Origin: Bryobacterales bacterium
GTDB taxonomy: Bacteria; Acidobacteriota; Terriglobia; Bryobacterales; Bryobacteraceae
NCBI GenBank assembly: GCA_020846745.1
Contig: JADLDI010000057.1
Location: forward strand, 1 to 64,000
DNA length: 64,000 nucleotides
Direction: 5' to 3'
Shown here: piece after piece, positions 26,536 through 35,791 of the stretch
How positions within the stretch are numbered: position 1 is the first letter of the stretch
How the letters are laid out: each line of letters opens with the position of its first letter
Notes under the pieces: model-generated
Database searches by the model: none
Told to the model about the DNA's origin: nothing
What the model saw: only the letters and a program-made list of their open reading frames with translations
Program-made: the position numbers and the translations under genes

Positions 26536-29500
26536 GGTTGCTGCGCTTTCGCCGCCGTGGAAGCCGGAGGCCTTGATGGAACGCCATACCGCCACGTCAC
26601 GGATATGCCGAACTGCACCGTCGGGCGCGTCGATGTGTCGAACCGGCTGAGGCGCCGGTCGAACCACGCATCCACAGCAAGTCCAGTGCGGCTTTCGTAT
26701 CCAATGCGTCCAGCTACGTAAGGTCCACGGCCGCCCAGCCGATCTACCGCCATGCCGGCCGCGCCCTCCGCCCGCCAGTCGCGCCCTATCCGGCGCGCGT
26801 TTCGCAGGCCCGCCGAATGGACTTCCCGATCTGCGAACGGCAGCGGCCGGTACGTTTGCTGGTTGTGGTCTCGGACGCCAGCCACAAAGCGCGCCCGCTC
26901 CATATCGAAGCTATAGTCCGCAAAGAATGGATTTCGGCTGCGTGTAATCGGATACGCCGCTCCCGCCGACACGCCCGCCGTATCAGCGGCACGCGGCAGG
27001 CCCGCCAGCCCATACCGGTTCGCCGCAGCCGTGATCCACGCCGACAACGGTCCGATCCTTTGCATCCGCTCTGCCGCAAACCGGCTTCGCGTTCCGTACT
27101 GTGCGACGGCCTCCATAAACTCCCAATACGGCCGGCGAACTTCACCGCTCAGCCGCGTTCCGCCATGGTTGTCGCTGCGGAAGTATTCGCCGCCGGCGCC
27201 CGGCGCCGCGCCCCAGAACAACTGTCCCTTCACCCGGCCGCCTGCCGCGGAGTCATGCTGCAAATATCCTTCAAACCGGCTTCTCAATTCGTAAAAGCCG
27301 GTCCGCACACCTTGCCCCGTGCGATAGCCGCTGATGGACGACCGGTTCCACTCCGCCAGATATCCGGCCCGAATCGATGGGCTTAGCAACTGGTGGCCGG
27401 CCAGTTGCGTAATCGTGTCCTGCCACAGATTGCCCACGCTCCGCTGTTTCGTCTCGAGTTTCACCTGGTCGCGTTGTTCCCGCCAGAGGTCCCGTTGCAG
27501 CCGTGCCGCTTCGGCATGAGCGGGGTCGTGGCTGAGCACCGATCCATACAACGCGTCGGCCGTTTTCCAACGGCCCATCTGGCCCTCCACCATCGCCATG
27601 CCTAGCAGCAGGTTCGAATCGTTTCCCCGTTCCAACCGCCGCGACTCGAGCAGCAGTTGTTCATAACGCCGCCCAGAACGCGCCAGTTCTCCATGCGCAA
27701 GTTCCAACTGCGCACGCAGCACCTCTAAGCGTCTCGCCAGAACCTTCTCTTCTGATGGGTTCGGTTTCTGCGGTTTGGCCTTGAGCGTGACTTCCAAACG
27801 TGCGCCTGCGGAGTGAATCGCAAAATCGACCGGACGGACCGTTCGGATCAGCAGCGAATCGTATCCCCCCGATACTCCTTCGACCCAGCCGTTTAACTGT
27901 CTTTCCAGTGACTCAGCGACTCCTTCCGGCAGCTTTCCGGCAATCCGTATCGCGAATTCCCGCTCTGTCCGGTATGCCTGCTGTACCGACGGAGACGCCA
28001 ATTCCACGCGAGCTTGGACACTATCCGTTCGTGCAGGCGCGCTTCGCGGATCGGCGTCCAAGAGCCGCTTTGCCTCAACCAGCAGCCCGCGGTGAATCAG
28101 CAGTGCCGCGTAGTCCGCCCTTACCTGCCGGTCCGCCGGATCGGCCGCAAGCAGTTGCTCCCACAACCGTCGACCCTCGTCCCAGCGCCCCACCCTGCTG
28201 AGCAGGTGAGCTTTCAACAGCGCATACGTCCGTGCAGGCGGCTTCTGCCTTTCGAGCGCCGCCAGGCCTCGCTGATACCAAAGCAACGCACGAGCGCTCC
28301 CTTCGTCGCGCTCAACGCATTCGCCAAACAATAGTAGGACCTCGGGATCGTTCTCGCCCGCATTGATGGCTCCGGCCAGAGCTTCTCGCGCGCGGTTGTA
28401 GCTGAGCGCCGCAAAAGCGATGCGGCCGTGCCAGGCCAAGGCTTCACGATCGTTGGGGAGCTTCGCCAGAATCGTCCGGAATCCTATATCGGCGATAACC
28501 GGCAGCGACTGCTCAAGCGCCAGTCGCGCCAAGCGGCGGGCCTCCTCGGGATCGCGTTCGGTAATGAGCCGTTGCTCCAGTTCCCGCTCCAGCAAATTAA
28601 CCCGTCCGGCGGCTTGCAACGCGCGAAGATAGATCGCCGGGCGAGGATTGCGCCAACCTGCCATTACGTTCAACGCACGAGCCGGGTCGCCACTTTCGAG
28701 CAATACCGTGACCCACTCCTCCGCCTCTCGGCCCGAAGCGTTCCGTGCTCGCTGCTCCAACCATCCGAGCGCCATGGCGTTCGGCCGTGGACCCCAGAGA
28801 TAACGGAGTTGGCGGACTTCCTTGCTGTTTGCGCCTGCGGTGCTCGCCAGGCCGCGAAACAGCGGCTCTGCGACCTGTATTTCTCCCGCCGCCAACATTC
28901 GGTAGGCCAACTCGCGCTGCTGCTCTTCGGTCAACCCCGGATCAGCCGCGCGCGCTTTCCACCAGGCCATCAACTCACGGTCTTTCTTGAGCAGCGTCAG
29001 CACCCATTCGTACACGCCCGCCCAATCGCCTTTTCGCTGTTCCGCCAGCTTCTTCACATGCGGCAGTGCCCGTTCTGGTCCGCCGTGCTCTACAAGCGCA
29101 TAGAGAACCTGGTCCGTTTCCCCGGCAGGCAGGTCTTTTCTTCCAAGTTCATGCTCAAGAAAGCTAACCAATCCGGAACGGTCGCTTGCGGCAGCCGCTT
29201 CGATATACGCGAAGAACCACGTCTCACGGCGCTCCTTGGCCCACTGCTTCATCAGGGGCAAAGCGAGCCCAAAGGATTTCTGTCTGAGCAGCGCACGGAC
29301 GATCGCCTCTCGTTCCTCCAGAGCTGCCCGGGAATCGTTCAGCCGGGATCTCGCGAACGCTTCAAGCTCTTCACGAACGGGAACCCCGTCCGAGGCCGCG
29401 CGGATTAGTGCGGCGGAGTAAATCTCCCCGGCTTCCGCCAACCCGCGCTTCTTGACCTCCTTGGCCAGCGCCCACTGTGAGCGCGGATCCGAACGCTCCG

Positions 29501-30986
29501 CACAGAGGTAGTACAGGTCGAGCAGCAGCCGTGGCCCCGGTGCGGAGCCGGCGACCCAGTCTGCCACTTCACCGCCAGACCCTGTTGCCGCGGCGAGAAT
29601 CGCCCATGCCGGACCACGTTCGCCGTTCCCAAACCGCTGCCGGCCCCGCGCTGCTTCGTCGAGGTCAACATATAACCAGGCCAACTGGACTTGCACCGGC
29701 TCTGGTAACTCTTTGTTGGGCACCTGCTCCAGCACGCGCAGCGCCCGGCTCGATTTGCCCAGCTTTGCAAACAGCGCTGCCAGCGTAATCGCATCTCGCG
29801 CGTCCATTGGTTGCTTCGCCGCGGGTTGCTTCGCCGCTCGCTCGGCCCACTGAAGGGCACGTGCTTTATTCCCTTCGGCCAACGCCCATGTCGAAGCCAG
29901 TAGTGGCTTTGTGTGCAGGAAGTGGTCGCCGAAGCTCTCCCGCAACTTGTACAGTGAACCCTTGTCACCTGCTGCCAATGCTTTGTCGACGAAGTATGCC
30001 AGTGCCCATTCCGGCAAACTGTCGGGCGGGGCGCCGAAAATGGCGGCACGTGCAACGTCGATCCGGCCCGCTTCGAGAGCAAGGTCCACCAGTGTGGGCC
30101 AAGCCTGATGAGGCAGTTGCTTCTGCGCCTCGATCGCTCGAAGCTGCTTCAGCGCTTTGCCGTTGTCTCCGGCCGCGCGGCATATCTCGACCCACACCAG
30201 CAGCAAATCGGGATTGTTGCCCACTTCGCCTTCAAACGAGTCCACCACGCGCCGGGCCGCGTTCAGGTGTCCCCGAACGGAGAGTATGTGGCCGAATCTG
30301 GCGACCAGCGCAAGATCGCGCCGGGCCTTCAGCCACGGCAACAGATCGGCTTCCAGCGCTCGCGACCCGCCGGTCTCAATGTGCAGCCGGGTCAGCAACT
30401 CCATTGTTTCTGGCGTCATCCGGCTGCGGGGAAGCCTGCGCAACGTGGCGGTGGCCGGCTGGAACAGCCCGTTTGCCGCCTGCCAGCGCGCTAATTGAAG
30501 CACCTCGGCGTCGCTCGCCTGCCCGGCCCCGGCCAATTGATCCAGGCATCTGAATTGGCACTCCTGATCTCCCGCCACATTGCACGCCCCGGCAAGTTCG
30601 CGCAACGTCGCCGCGTCGCGCTGCAGCTTGAGCAGGGCGTTCAATTCCTCCCGATACCGCTTCGATTCGCCCGCCGCTTTCCACGCATTGGCGAGTTGGC
30701 GCCGTGCTGCCAACTGCTCGGGATTCATACGAACGAATTCGGCCAGCACCTCAGCCGCCGCCGTCGGATCGCCTGTGCCCTCGAGGGCGGACGCCAAACC
30801 CGTTGCGACACTCCATGTGCGGTCCCCTTGTTGCCAGCGGCTCAGGTAAAGGGCCGCCGCGCCGTCGAAATTCCGATCGCGCAGCAGCATCAGGCCGATT
30901 TCCATTTGCCGCGGCATTAGTGCGACCCCGGCCAGCAGCGCCATCAACGCCCAAAGAGCCGCGCTGACAACATGGCGCCGCTTCAC
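26532..30986 (-). CDS. pelB: PelB-like TPR/outer-membrane barrel protein
   Basis: 1484 aa, longer than the roughly 1190 aa of P. aeruginosa PelB. The start is GTG at 30986, 4 bases overlapping the upstream gene, with GGAGG just before. One N-terminal membrane segment (about 7-25) is followed by about 1000 residues of TPR-like helices (for example EGTGDPTAAAEVLAEFVRMN) and, after about residue 1190, by a C-terminal barrel ending in VQFGISVTWRYG. PelB exports Pel across the outer membrane and its TPRs hold PelA. The long TPR region and a basic-to-acidic linker may compensate for the absence of PelC in this cluster. Confidence 0.85.
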   Translation of the reverse strand: MKRRHVVSAALWALMALLAGVALMPRQMEIGLMLLRDRNFDGAAALYLSRWQQGDRTWSVATGLASALEGTGDPTAAAEVLAEFVRMNPEQLAARRQLANAWKAAGESKRYREELNALLKLQRDAATLRELAGACNVAGDQECQFRCLDQLAGAGQASDAEVLQLARWQAANGLFQPATATLRRLPRSRMTPETMELLTRLHIETGGSRALEADLLPWLKARRDLALVARFGHILSVRGHLNAARRVVDSFEGEVGNNPDLLLVWVEICRAAGDNGKALKQLRAIEAQKQLPHQAWPTLVDLALEAGRIDVARAAIFGAPPDSLPEWALAYFVDKALAAGDKGSLYKLRESFGDHFLHTKPLLASTWALAEGNKARALQWAERAAKQPAAKQPMDARDAITLAALFAKLGKSSRALRVLEQVPNKELPEPVQVQLAWLYVDLDEAARGRQRFGNGERGPAWAILAAATGSGGEVADWVAGSAPGPRLLLDLYYLCAERSDPRSQWALAKEVKKRGLAEAGEIYSAALIRAASDGVPVREELEAFARSRLNDSRAALEEREAIVRALLRQKSFGLALPLMKQWAKERRETWFFAYIEAAAASDRSGLVSFLEHELGRKDLPAGETDQVLYALVEHGGPERALPHVKKLAEQRKGDWAGVYEWVLTLLKKDRELMAWWKARAADPGLTEEQQRELAYRMLAAGEIQVAEPLFRGLASTAGANSKEVRQLRYLWGPRPNAMALGWLEQRARNASGREAEEWVTVLLESGDPARALNVMAGWRNPRPAIYLRALQAAGRVNLLERELEQRLITERDPEEARRLARLALEQSLPVIADIGFRTILAKLPNDREALAWHGRIAFAALSYNRAREALAGAINAGENDPEVLLLFGECVERDEGSARALLWYQRGLAALERQKPPARTYALLKAHLLSRVGRWDEGRRLWEQLLAADPADRQVRADYAALLIHRGLLVEAKRLLDADPRSAPARTDSVQARVELASPSVQQAYRTEREFAIRIAGKLPEGVAESLERQLNGWVEGVSGGYDSLLIRTVRPVDFAIHSAGARLEVTLKAKPQKPNPSEEKVLARRLEVLRAQLELAHGELARSGRRYEQLLLESRRLERGNDSNLLLGMAMVEGQMGRWKTADALYGSVLSHDPAHAEAARLQRDLWREQRDQVKLETKQRSVGNLWQDTITQLAGHQLLSPSIRAGYLAEWNRSSISGYRTGQGVRTGFYELRSRFEGYLQHDSAAGGRVKGQLFWGAAPGAGGEYFRSDNHGGTRLSGEVRRPYWEFMEAVAQYGTRSRFAAERMQRIGPLSAWITAAANRYGLAGLPRAADTAGVSAGAAYPITRSRNPFFADYSFDMERARFVAGVRDHNQQTYRPLPFADREVHSAGLRNARRIGRDWRAEGAAGMAVDRLGGRGPYVAGRIGYESRTGLAVDAWFDRRLSRFDTSTRPTVQFGISVTWRYGVPSRPPASTAAKAQQP

Positions 30987-32542
30987 ATGCGCCTCCGCAG
31001 AACAATGTCCAGCCCCTTCACCGCCGACAGCGGGATAGCCGTTGTCAGCAGTCCATCGCGACCCGCTTTGACGGCAAACCTTCTACCGGTCGCCGGCGCC
31101 TCCACCCACCACTCGCCGTCCTGCGGTACCTGCCACGTCATCTCTCCTGGTCCGTACCCCTTCACCCGGCAGCGCACCTCGCCGGCCGAGCGCTGTACCC
31201 CACTGACGCGCCACCGTGCATCGACGAGCAGCGGAAACACTGCGCTTTGACGAGTTCCCGCGGACGACAGTGCAATGCGGGACTCCCGCACTTCCGGATC
31301 GAGCGCCACATAAAGGCTTCCTCTTCGGTGATTCGCTCCAATTACGCCGGTGGAATGCGCGAAGTCCACATGCAGCCGATCCGCATGATCAAACCGGAGG
31401 GTAGCGAGCCCCGGCCCGACCTTCCAGATCATTGAGTCCACCTGCGTGATCCATGCTCTGGCCGCCCGTTCCGAGTCAACACGGTGGTCCTCGGCCAGGG
31501 TTGGCAAAACACGGTCCGTCTGCGCCTCCCGCAGGGACTTTTCAAGGCGGCTCGTCCGTGCCGATCGCTCCAAATCCTCAGCCGTGATCGCAATCGTCTG
31601 TATGCCGTCCATTAGTGACGGTGCGCCAAATGAAATCGGCAACGTAGGGAATTCGGCCGCGAGTCGTTGAACCTTCGTCTCGAACCTCGGTCCTCTTCCG
31701 GCTGTAACGGAACGCTGCGTGTTCGCTTGCGCCACCACCACAAGAACCCGCCGGCCGGATATGACCGATGGATCCGGCTTAGGGGCGTCCGCAACATGAA
31801 GCGCCCGCTCCAGAAATCCCACTGGATCGATGTACCACTGGCGGCGCCCGGGGGCAGGCTCGACATGTGAATACCCGGCCGCCACATAGCCACCCAACGG
31901 ACCGGTTACCACTAAATGCGCCTTCGGAGCCGCACCTTTCGTCGGCCCTGGCGCACCCACAACTAAATGCGATTGCACTCCGCTACTGGAGGGTACCGTC
32001 ACTCGATAGGGCGGCAGGACGGCCCCGATCGGACGCTCAAAACCGATCAACCCATTTGTTGCGGTTAAGACGCGTTGGTCGTAGGTGACTGCCACCCATC
32101 TCCCCGTATCCACCAATCCAACCAGCTTCCAGAATCTTGCCCTTACCGACGCGGGCGTGGCTTTACCCTGTTCGTCGTAGTCGGTACCGGGATCGCCCAG
32201 ACAAACGAAGTATTTGCCCTTGGCCGCCAGTCCTTCTACCCATGCGGTGTAACCAAGCGGGTCCGGCATGCGATTGCGATCAAGAAACGAGACCACCGCC
32301 CTCACGTCCCGGTCCGTCCGGAGGTCAGGCAGAGGTTGATGCACGCTCACGTACCGCGCCCGCAAACCCAACCGGACCAGCACCGGACGGAGCATTTGGC
32401 CTGCCCACGACTGCTCAGGTGTGCTCGCCCCCGATCCGTCCCACACCACGGCCACTGTCCGCGCAAACGGCTGTTCTCCGGCCATGGCCCCAAAGGCCAG
32501 AGCCGGAAGCAGAAACGGTATTCGGAATATCCCCAAACTCAT
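30983..32542 (-). CDS. PelA-like secreted protein lacking hydrolase and deacetylase motifs
   Basis: 519 aa with signal peptide ending near MAGEQ. First gene of the cluster. Residues about 28-245 resemble the flavodoxin/amidotransferase-like middle domain of PelA (TVAVVWDGSGA, VVSFLDRNRMPDPLGYTAWV, GKYFVCLGDPGTDYDEQG). The next part aligns in pattern with the start of the PelA deacetylase domain, but where PelA has the Asp-rich HxDGDGF metal site this protein reads SGRRVLVVVAQANTQRS. The N-terminal glycosidase domain of PelA is absent. It may be a structural or adaptor remnant of PelA, with the Agd3-like protein at 18859 supplying the deacetylase. Family assignment is by pattern and position. 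Confidence 0.55.
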   Translation of the reverse strand: MSLGIFRIPFLLPALAFGAMAGEQPFARTVAVVWDGSGASTPEQSWAGQMLRPVLVRLGLRARYVSVHQPLPDLRTDRDVRAVVSFLDRNRMPDPLGYTAWVEGLAAKGKYFVCLGDPGTDYDEQGKATPASVRARFWKLVGLVDTGRWVAVTYDQRVLTATNGLIGFERPIGAVLPPYRVTVPSSSGVQSHLVVGAPGPTKGAAPKAHLVVTGPLGGYVAAGYSHVEPAPGRRQWYIDPVGFLERALHVADAPKPDPSVISGRRVLVVVAQANTQRSVTAGRGPRFETKVQRLAAEFPTLPISFGAPSLMDGIQTIAITAEDLERSARTSRLEKSLREAQTDRVLPTLAEDHRVDSERAARAWITQVDSMIWKVGPGLATLRFDHADRLHVDFAHSTGVIGANHRRGSLYVALDPEVRESRIALSSAGTRQSAVFPLLVDARWRVSGVQRSAGEVRCRVKGYGPGEMTWQVPQDGEWWVEAPATGRRFAVKAGRDGLLTTAIPLSAVKGLDIVLRRRM

Positions 32543-32669
32543 GTGGTGTCCGAAAACGTCCGAACGGCTCGTCAGGTGAACCGCCTAATGTATTTCGACT
32601 CTTCCGCCGAAAAACATTAGGGAGAGTGCAGTAACCGCTGTTCAGCGATCCCAGGAGACACCAAAAGCT
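32543..32669. promoter_or_regulatory. Divergent region between pel-like operon and STAS gene
   Basis: It holds an 8-bp inverted repeat (CCTAATGT at 32584-32591, ACATTAGG at 32614-32621). On the minus strand it also holds a direct repeat of CGGAC/CGGACA (32545-32565) whose left half resembles the palindrome upstream of the deacetylase. These are candidate control sites for the pel operon. An AGGAGA at 32653-32658 is the ribosome-binding site of the STAS gene. Confidence 0.4.
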
Positions 32670-32996
32670 GTGAATCAGCCCGAGCCAGTCCGCTACCAGA
32701 TCAAGATCGAGGGCGCTTCCCTCGGCGTTCGTGAAGCCGATGAGATCGGACACGCCGTCGCTCCCCTCCTCGGCATCGAGAACTCGCTACTTGTGCTTGA
32801 CCTTTCCGACGTCAAGCGCATCGACTGGTACGGCTTGCACGCGATTGCGACGGTGGCGGAACGCGCCCGCCCGAAAGTAGAAATCGTTGTATGTGGAGCC
32901 AATCAGGACGTGGCCGGCCTTTTCCATCTGGTCCGGCTCGACAGGAAAGTCCGCATGTATCCCAACCTGGAGTCAGCATGTAAAGCACTGGATTAG
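32670..32996 (+). CDS. STAS domain protein (anti-sigma antagonist type)
   Basis: 108 aa, a single STAS domain: LLVLDLSDVKRIDWYGLHAI contains the usual site region, but the phosphorylatable Ser of SpoIIAA-type DS(S/T)G motifs is replaced (DVKRIDWYG). GTG start with AGGAGA 11 bases upstream. It is divergent from the pel operon. Typical STAS proteins bind anti-sigma kinases; the missing Ser suggests a non-phosphorylated protein-protein interaction role. A link to Pel regulation is possible from position only. Confidence 0.8.
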   Translation: MNQPEPVRYQIKIEGASLGVREADEIGHAVAPLLGIENSLLVLDLSDVKRIDWYGLHAIATVAERARPKVEIVVCGANQDVAGLFHLVRLDRKVRMYPNLESACKALD

Positions 32997-33106
32997 AGCA
33001 GCGGGAAATATCGTCGCGCCTGGAAATTGCTTCGCTCTGCCAGCAACCGCAAGTGATTGATTCCAAAAATGCAGGAGGTGGCCCGGCGATTGCCCCGGCT
33101 TAGGCT

Positions 33107-33712
33107 ATGGCTACCACTGTGATCGGTGTTTTCCCGAGCGTCACGGAAGCGGAGCGCGCTATCGACGGCCTGACGGCGAATGGCTTTTCGCGAGCGGATG
33201 TCAGTCTCTTATCATCCGGTCACGATACTCCGGACGTCGGGCCGAAGGACTCCATAGGCGCAGAAGGCGGAACGGGCGCGGGCGCTGCCATTGGCGGATT
33301 GGCTGGTTTCACGGCCGGCATTGTGGCCCTGGCGATTCCCGGTTTGGGTCCTCTTCTCGCCGTCGGACCTCTTGCCGCCGGGTTAGTCGGCGCCAGCGTT
33401 GGCATGGCCGCAGGCGGCATTGCCGGCGCGCTGAAGGACCGCGGAGTGCCGGATGGCGATGCCCAGAACTACTCCGAAGCCGTAGGCCGGGGGAATGTAC
33501 TGGTCACCTTAGATGTTTCCGACGAACGAGCCGACGAAGCAGTCGCCTTGCTTGACCATTACGGCGCGATGGACGTTCGCGAGCAGCAGCCCCGCGCATT
33601 TACGGCGGCTGCCGGGACCTATTTACAGTCCGAAGACCAGGGCATCCACGTCATGGAGCGGGCTCGACAACGCGAAGAGCGCCAGGTGCGCGCCCACTTC
33701 TACGTCAGTTAG
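33107..33712 (+). CDS. YflT/general stress protein 17M-like protein
   Basis: 201 aa. The N-terminal domain (VIGVFPSVTEAERAIDGLTANGFSRADVSLL) matches the pattern of the heat-induced stress protein YflT domain. A Gly/Ala-rich hydrophobic centre (about 55-110) could form a glycine-zipper-like membrane segment. A second alpha/beta half (VLVTLDVSDERADEAVALLDHYGA) and a charged tail follow. Its function is unknown; such proteins are stress-induced. The stop codon overlaps the stop of the convergent gene at 33709. Confidence 0.75.
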   Translation: MATTVIGVFPSVTEAERAIDGLTANGFSRADVSLLSSGHDTPDVGPKDSIGAEGGTGAGAAIGGLAGFTAGIVALAIPGLGPLLAVGPLAAGLVGASVGMAAGGIAGALKDRGVPDGDAQNYSEAVGRGNVLVTLDVSDERADEAVALLDHYGAMDVREQQPRAFTAAAGTYLQSEDQGIHVMERARQREERQVRAHFYVS

Positions 33713-35055
33713 CGCCGTAACGCCGCCTCACTGGTCTGCATCGCCGCCGGACCATCGGGTTTGGCGTCCAGGTACTCGATCCAACTGGTCATCATCTCTT
33801 CTTCCGACCGGTCGCCCCACCGGAGCGTCTGTTTCGGATCGGGATTGAACCGGTTGTTGGGGCTGTTGTCGTAGTGAATTGTGACGATCATCCGGCTACC
33901 TTTCGGGACCAAAACCGGTTCCTTCAACCGGTATACGAGTTGCCAATTGAAGTCATACCGCGGCACCTTCAGCAGGATCTCGCGCTTCCCGTCCGGCCGG
34001 ATCACTTCATATGTAACGTCCTTGCCCCGATAGTGCATATGAGGTGTAAACGATAGCAGCAGCTTGTCTTTTTCGAATTCGTAGCACCGCCGCACCTCAT
34101 GATTCGGCGCGCCCGCCGGAATCTGCATGAAAAAGTTCCGCAGGTCCATTCGCCGCAAAACCCGCTGCGGCGGCGCCGGAGCCAGATACAACCCGATGGA
34201 GGTGCGGTCCGTCTCTCCCTGGTTCGGCACCTTGGCATAGTGGATCACGAATTCCAGCTTGCCGCCCGGCGGAATCCACTTCGCCGTACCGGAAGGGAAC
34301 ACATCCGGCGGCCGTCCCGGAAGAAACGAAGCCAATGCGCCCTCCTGGAACCCCGTCAGGAATGGCAGATTGGGAAGATTCTGGGCGCATGCGTCGTTCA
34401 CAACCGGAGCATCCTGGCGAATCCGCGACAGTTTGCCTTCCTTGATCAGGAACTTGGATAGTGACGGCATGTTGCCGGTGGAGGCGACCTCCATGTCCTT
34501 TAGGTTGTTTGAGACCATCAACACGTGCGCGTGATGGACTACTTTGCGATTACCCGGATGGATCTCCGCTGCACGGATCCATCGGCCTTCGGTGAAATTG
34601 GTCGGCACCACGAAATGCTCGTACGCATCTTCGCCCGGCGTCACCTTATAGGTTTCGCCGATATCGATCACGATGTCCGGTTTCCCTAACTGCCACCCTT
34701 CGATCATGGGTGGCGGGGCCGGCATGTCCTTGGCGTCGCCTTCGGCCGCGCCGCCATCCACCCACGTTTTTACCGTTGCAATCTCCGCCTCCGACAAGCG
34801 CGCGTCATTTGAGAAATGCCCGTATCCAGGATCGGCGAACCAGGGCGGCATCTTGCGGCCGACTACCGAGGTCCGGATCGCCTTCGCCCACGGACGCGTA
34901 CTTTTGTAATCCAGAAGCGACATCGGCGCGATGTCATTGGGACGGTGGCATGAGACGCAGTGCTTAAAGAAGATCGGCGCGACGTCTTTGGTGTACGTCG
35001 GGCCGGCGGCATAGGCGCATACCGACACGAGGAGTGCAATTGGCCAGCGGGTCAT
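33709..35055 (-). CDS. Exported cytochrome c fused to PHM-like copper monooxygenase domain
   Basis: 448 aa from the ATG at 35055; the frame extends upstream but the signal peptide MTRWPIALLVSVCAYAAG is here. A heme site CVSCH at residues 33-37 marks a cytochrome c-like module. The second part has HHAH (174-177) and HMH (339-341), the pattern of the two copper sites in type II, ascorbate-dependent copper monooxygenases. It is probably a periplasmic redox enzyme. This domain pair occurs in acidobacterial and planctomycete genomes; the substrate is unknown. Confidence 0.8.
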   Translation of the reverse strand: MTRWPIALLVSVCAYAAGPTYTKDVAPIFFKHCVSCHRPNDIAPMSLLDYKSTRPWAKAIRTSVVGRKMPPWFADPGYGHFSNDARLSEAEIATVKTWVDGGAAEGDAKDMPAPPPMIEGWQLGKPDIVIDIGETYKVTPGEDAYEHFVVPTNFTEGRWIRAAEIHPGNRKVVHHAHVLMVSNNLKDMEVASTGNMPSLSKFLIKEGKLSRIRQDAPVVNDACAQNLPNLPFLTGFQEGALASFLPGRPPDVFPSGTAKWIPPGGKLEFVIHYAKVPNQGETDRTSIGLYLAPAPPQRVLRRMDLRNFFMQIPAGAPNHEVRRCYEFEKDKLLLSFTPHMHYRGKDVTYEVIRPDGKREILLKVPRYDFNWQLVYRLKEPVLVPKGSRMIVTIHYDNSPNNRFNPDPKQTLRWGDRSEEEMMTSWIEYLDAKPDGPAAMQTSEAALRR

Positions 35056-35166
35056 AACGGAAAGGAGCCTGCTGGCCGCTAAGATATCACATGTTTGAGC
35101 GGTGTGCAGTCGTTCGAAGACGCCCAAATAGCCGCCGCCGGCCTCAAAGTCATTGGACAGTGAAGT

Positions 35167-35745
35167 TTAGCGCTCCGCCACCACGTTGAACTGGACCTTC
35201 ATTTCGTCCTTCGTGCCGGCTGCCCCAAGCAGCGCCGTGGGCGGTTTCAGGTCGTAATCCGACAGTTTAACTTCCGCTTCGCCCGTCAGCCGCATGCGCC
35301 CGCCTTCATGCTTCAACTGCACCTGCATGGTCAGGGGCTTCGGCATCTCGCGGATACTCAACACGCCTTCCACCTCAAACGCGTCCCGCCCCTTCGGGTT
35401 GACCCGCTTACTGACGAACCGGATTTCGGGGAAATGCTCCACATCGAGCATGTTCTTGTCGCGAGCCGCCTCGGTCACCTTCCGCTGATCTTTCTCGTTG
35501 ATCCAGGTGTCCTTGCATTCGATGCTGTCGACCTCAATCGTCAGGTCGACTTTCGACCGGTCCGGCGATTCGGAATCGAACCAAAGCGTCCCGTGGTAGC
35601 GTGCAAACTCGAAGTGATGAGTCTTGCCGCTCATCAACCCCGTCTTATACACCTCAAGAACAATATGGGTATGGTCGGCAGGTTCGATCTGATACGCAGC
35701 AGGACCGGCGAATAGGGCGAACCCAAGTAAAGCTATAGCGCTCAC
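35167..35745 (-). CDS. YceI family protein
   Basis: 192 aa, GTG start with GGGAGG 6 bases upstream. A signal-like N-terminus (MSAIALLGFALFAGPAAYQ) precedes the YceI beta-barrel lipocalin-like fold: YQIEPADHTHIVLEVYKTGL, KVDLTIEVDSIECKD, RDKNMLDVEHFPEIRFVSKRV and MKVQFNVVAER. YceI proteins bind polyisoprenoids in the periplasm. It lies 111 bases upstream of the copper monooxygenase gene in the same direction and 46 bases from nuoB. Confidence 0.9.
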   Translation of the reverse strand: MSAIALLGFALFAGPAAYQIEPADHTHIVLEVYKTGLMSGKTHHFEFARYHGTLWFDSESPDRSKVDLTIEVDSIECKDTWINEKDQRKVTEAARDKNMLDVEHFPEIRFVSKRVNPKGRDAFEVEGVLSIREMPKPLTMQVQLKHEGGRMRLTGEAEVKLSDYDLKPPTALLGAAGTKDEMKVQFNVVAER

Positions 35746-35791
35746 GCCAACCTCCCGCCAAGTAAATTTGTTGAACGCTAACCGACGCGGG

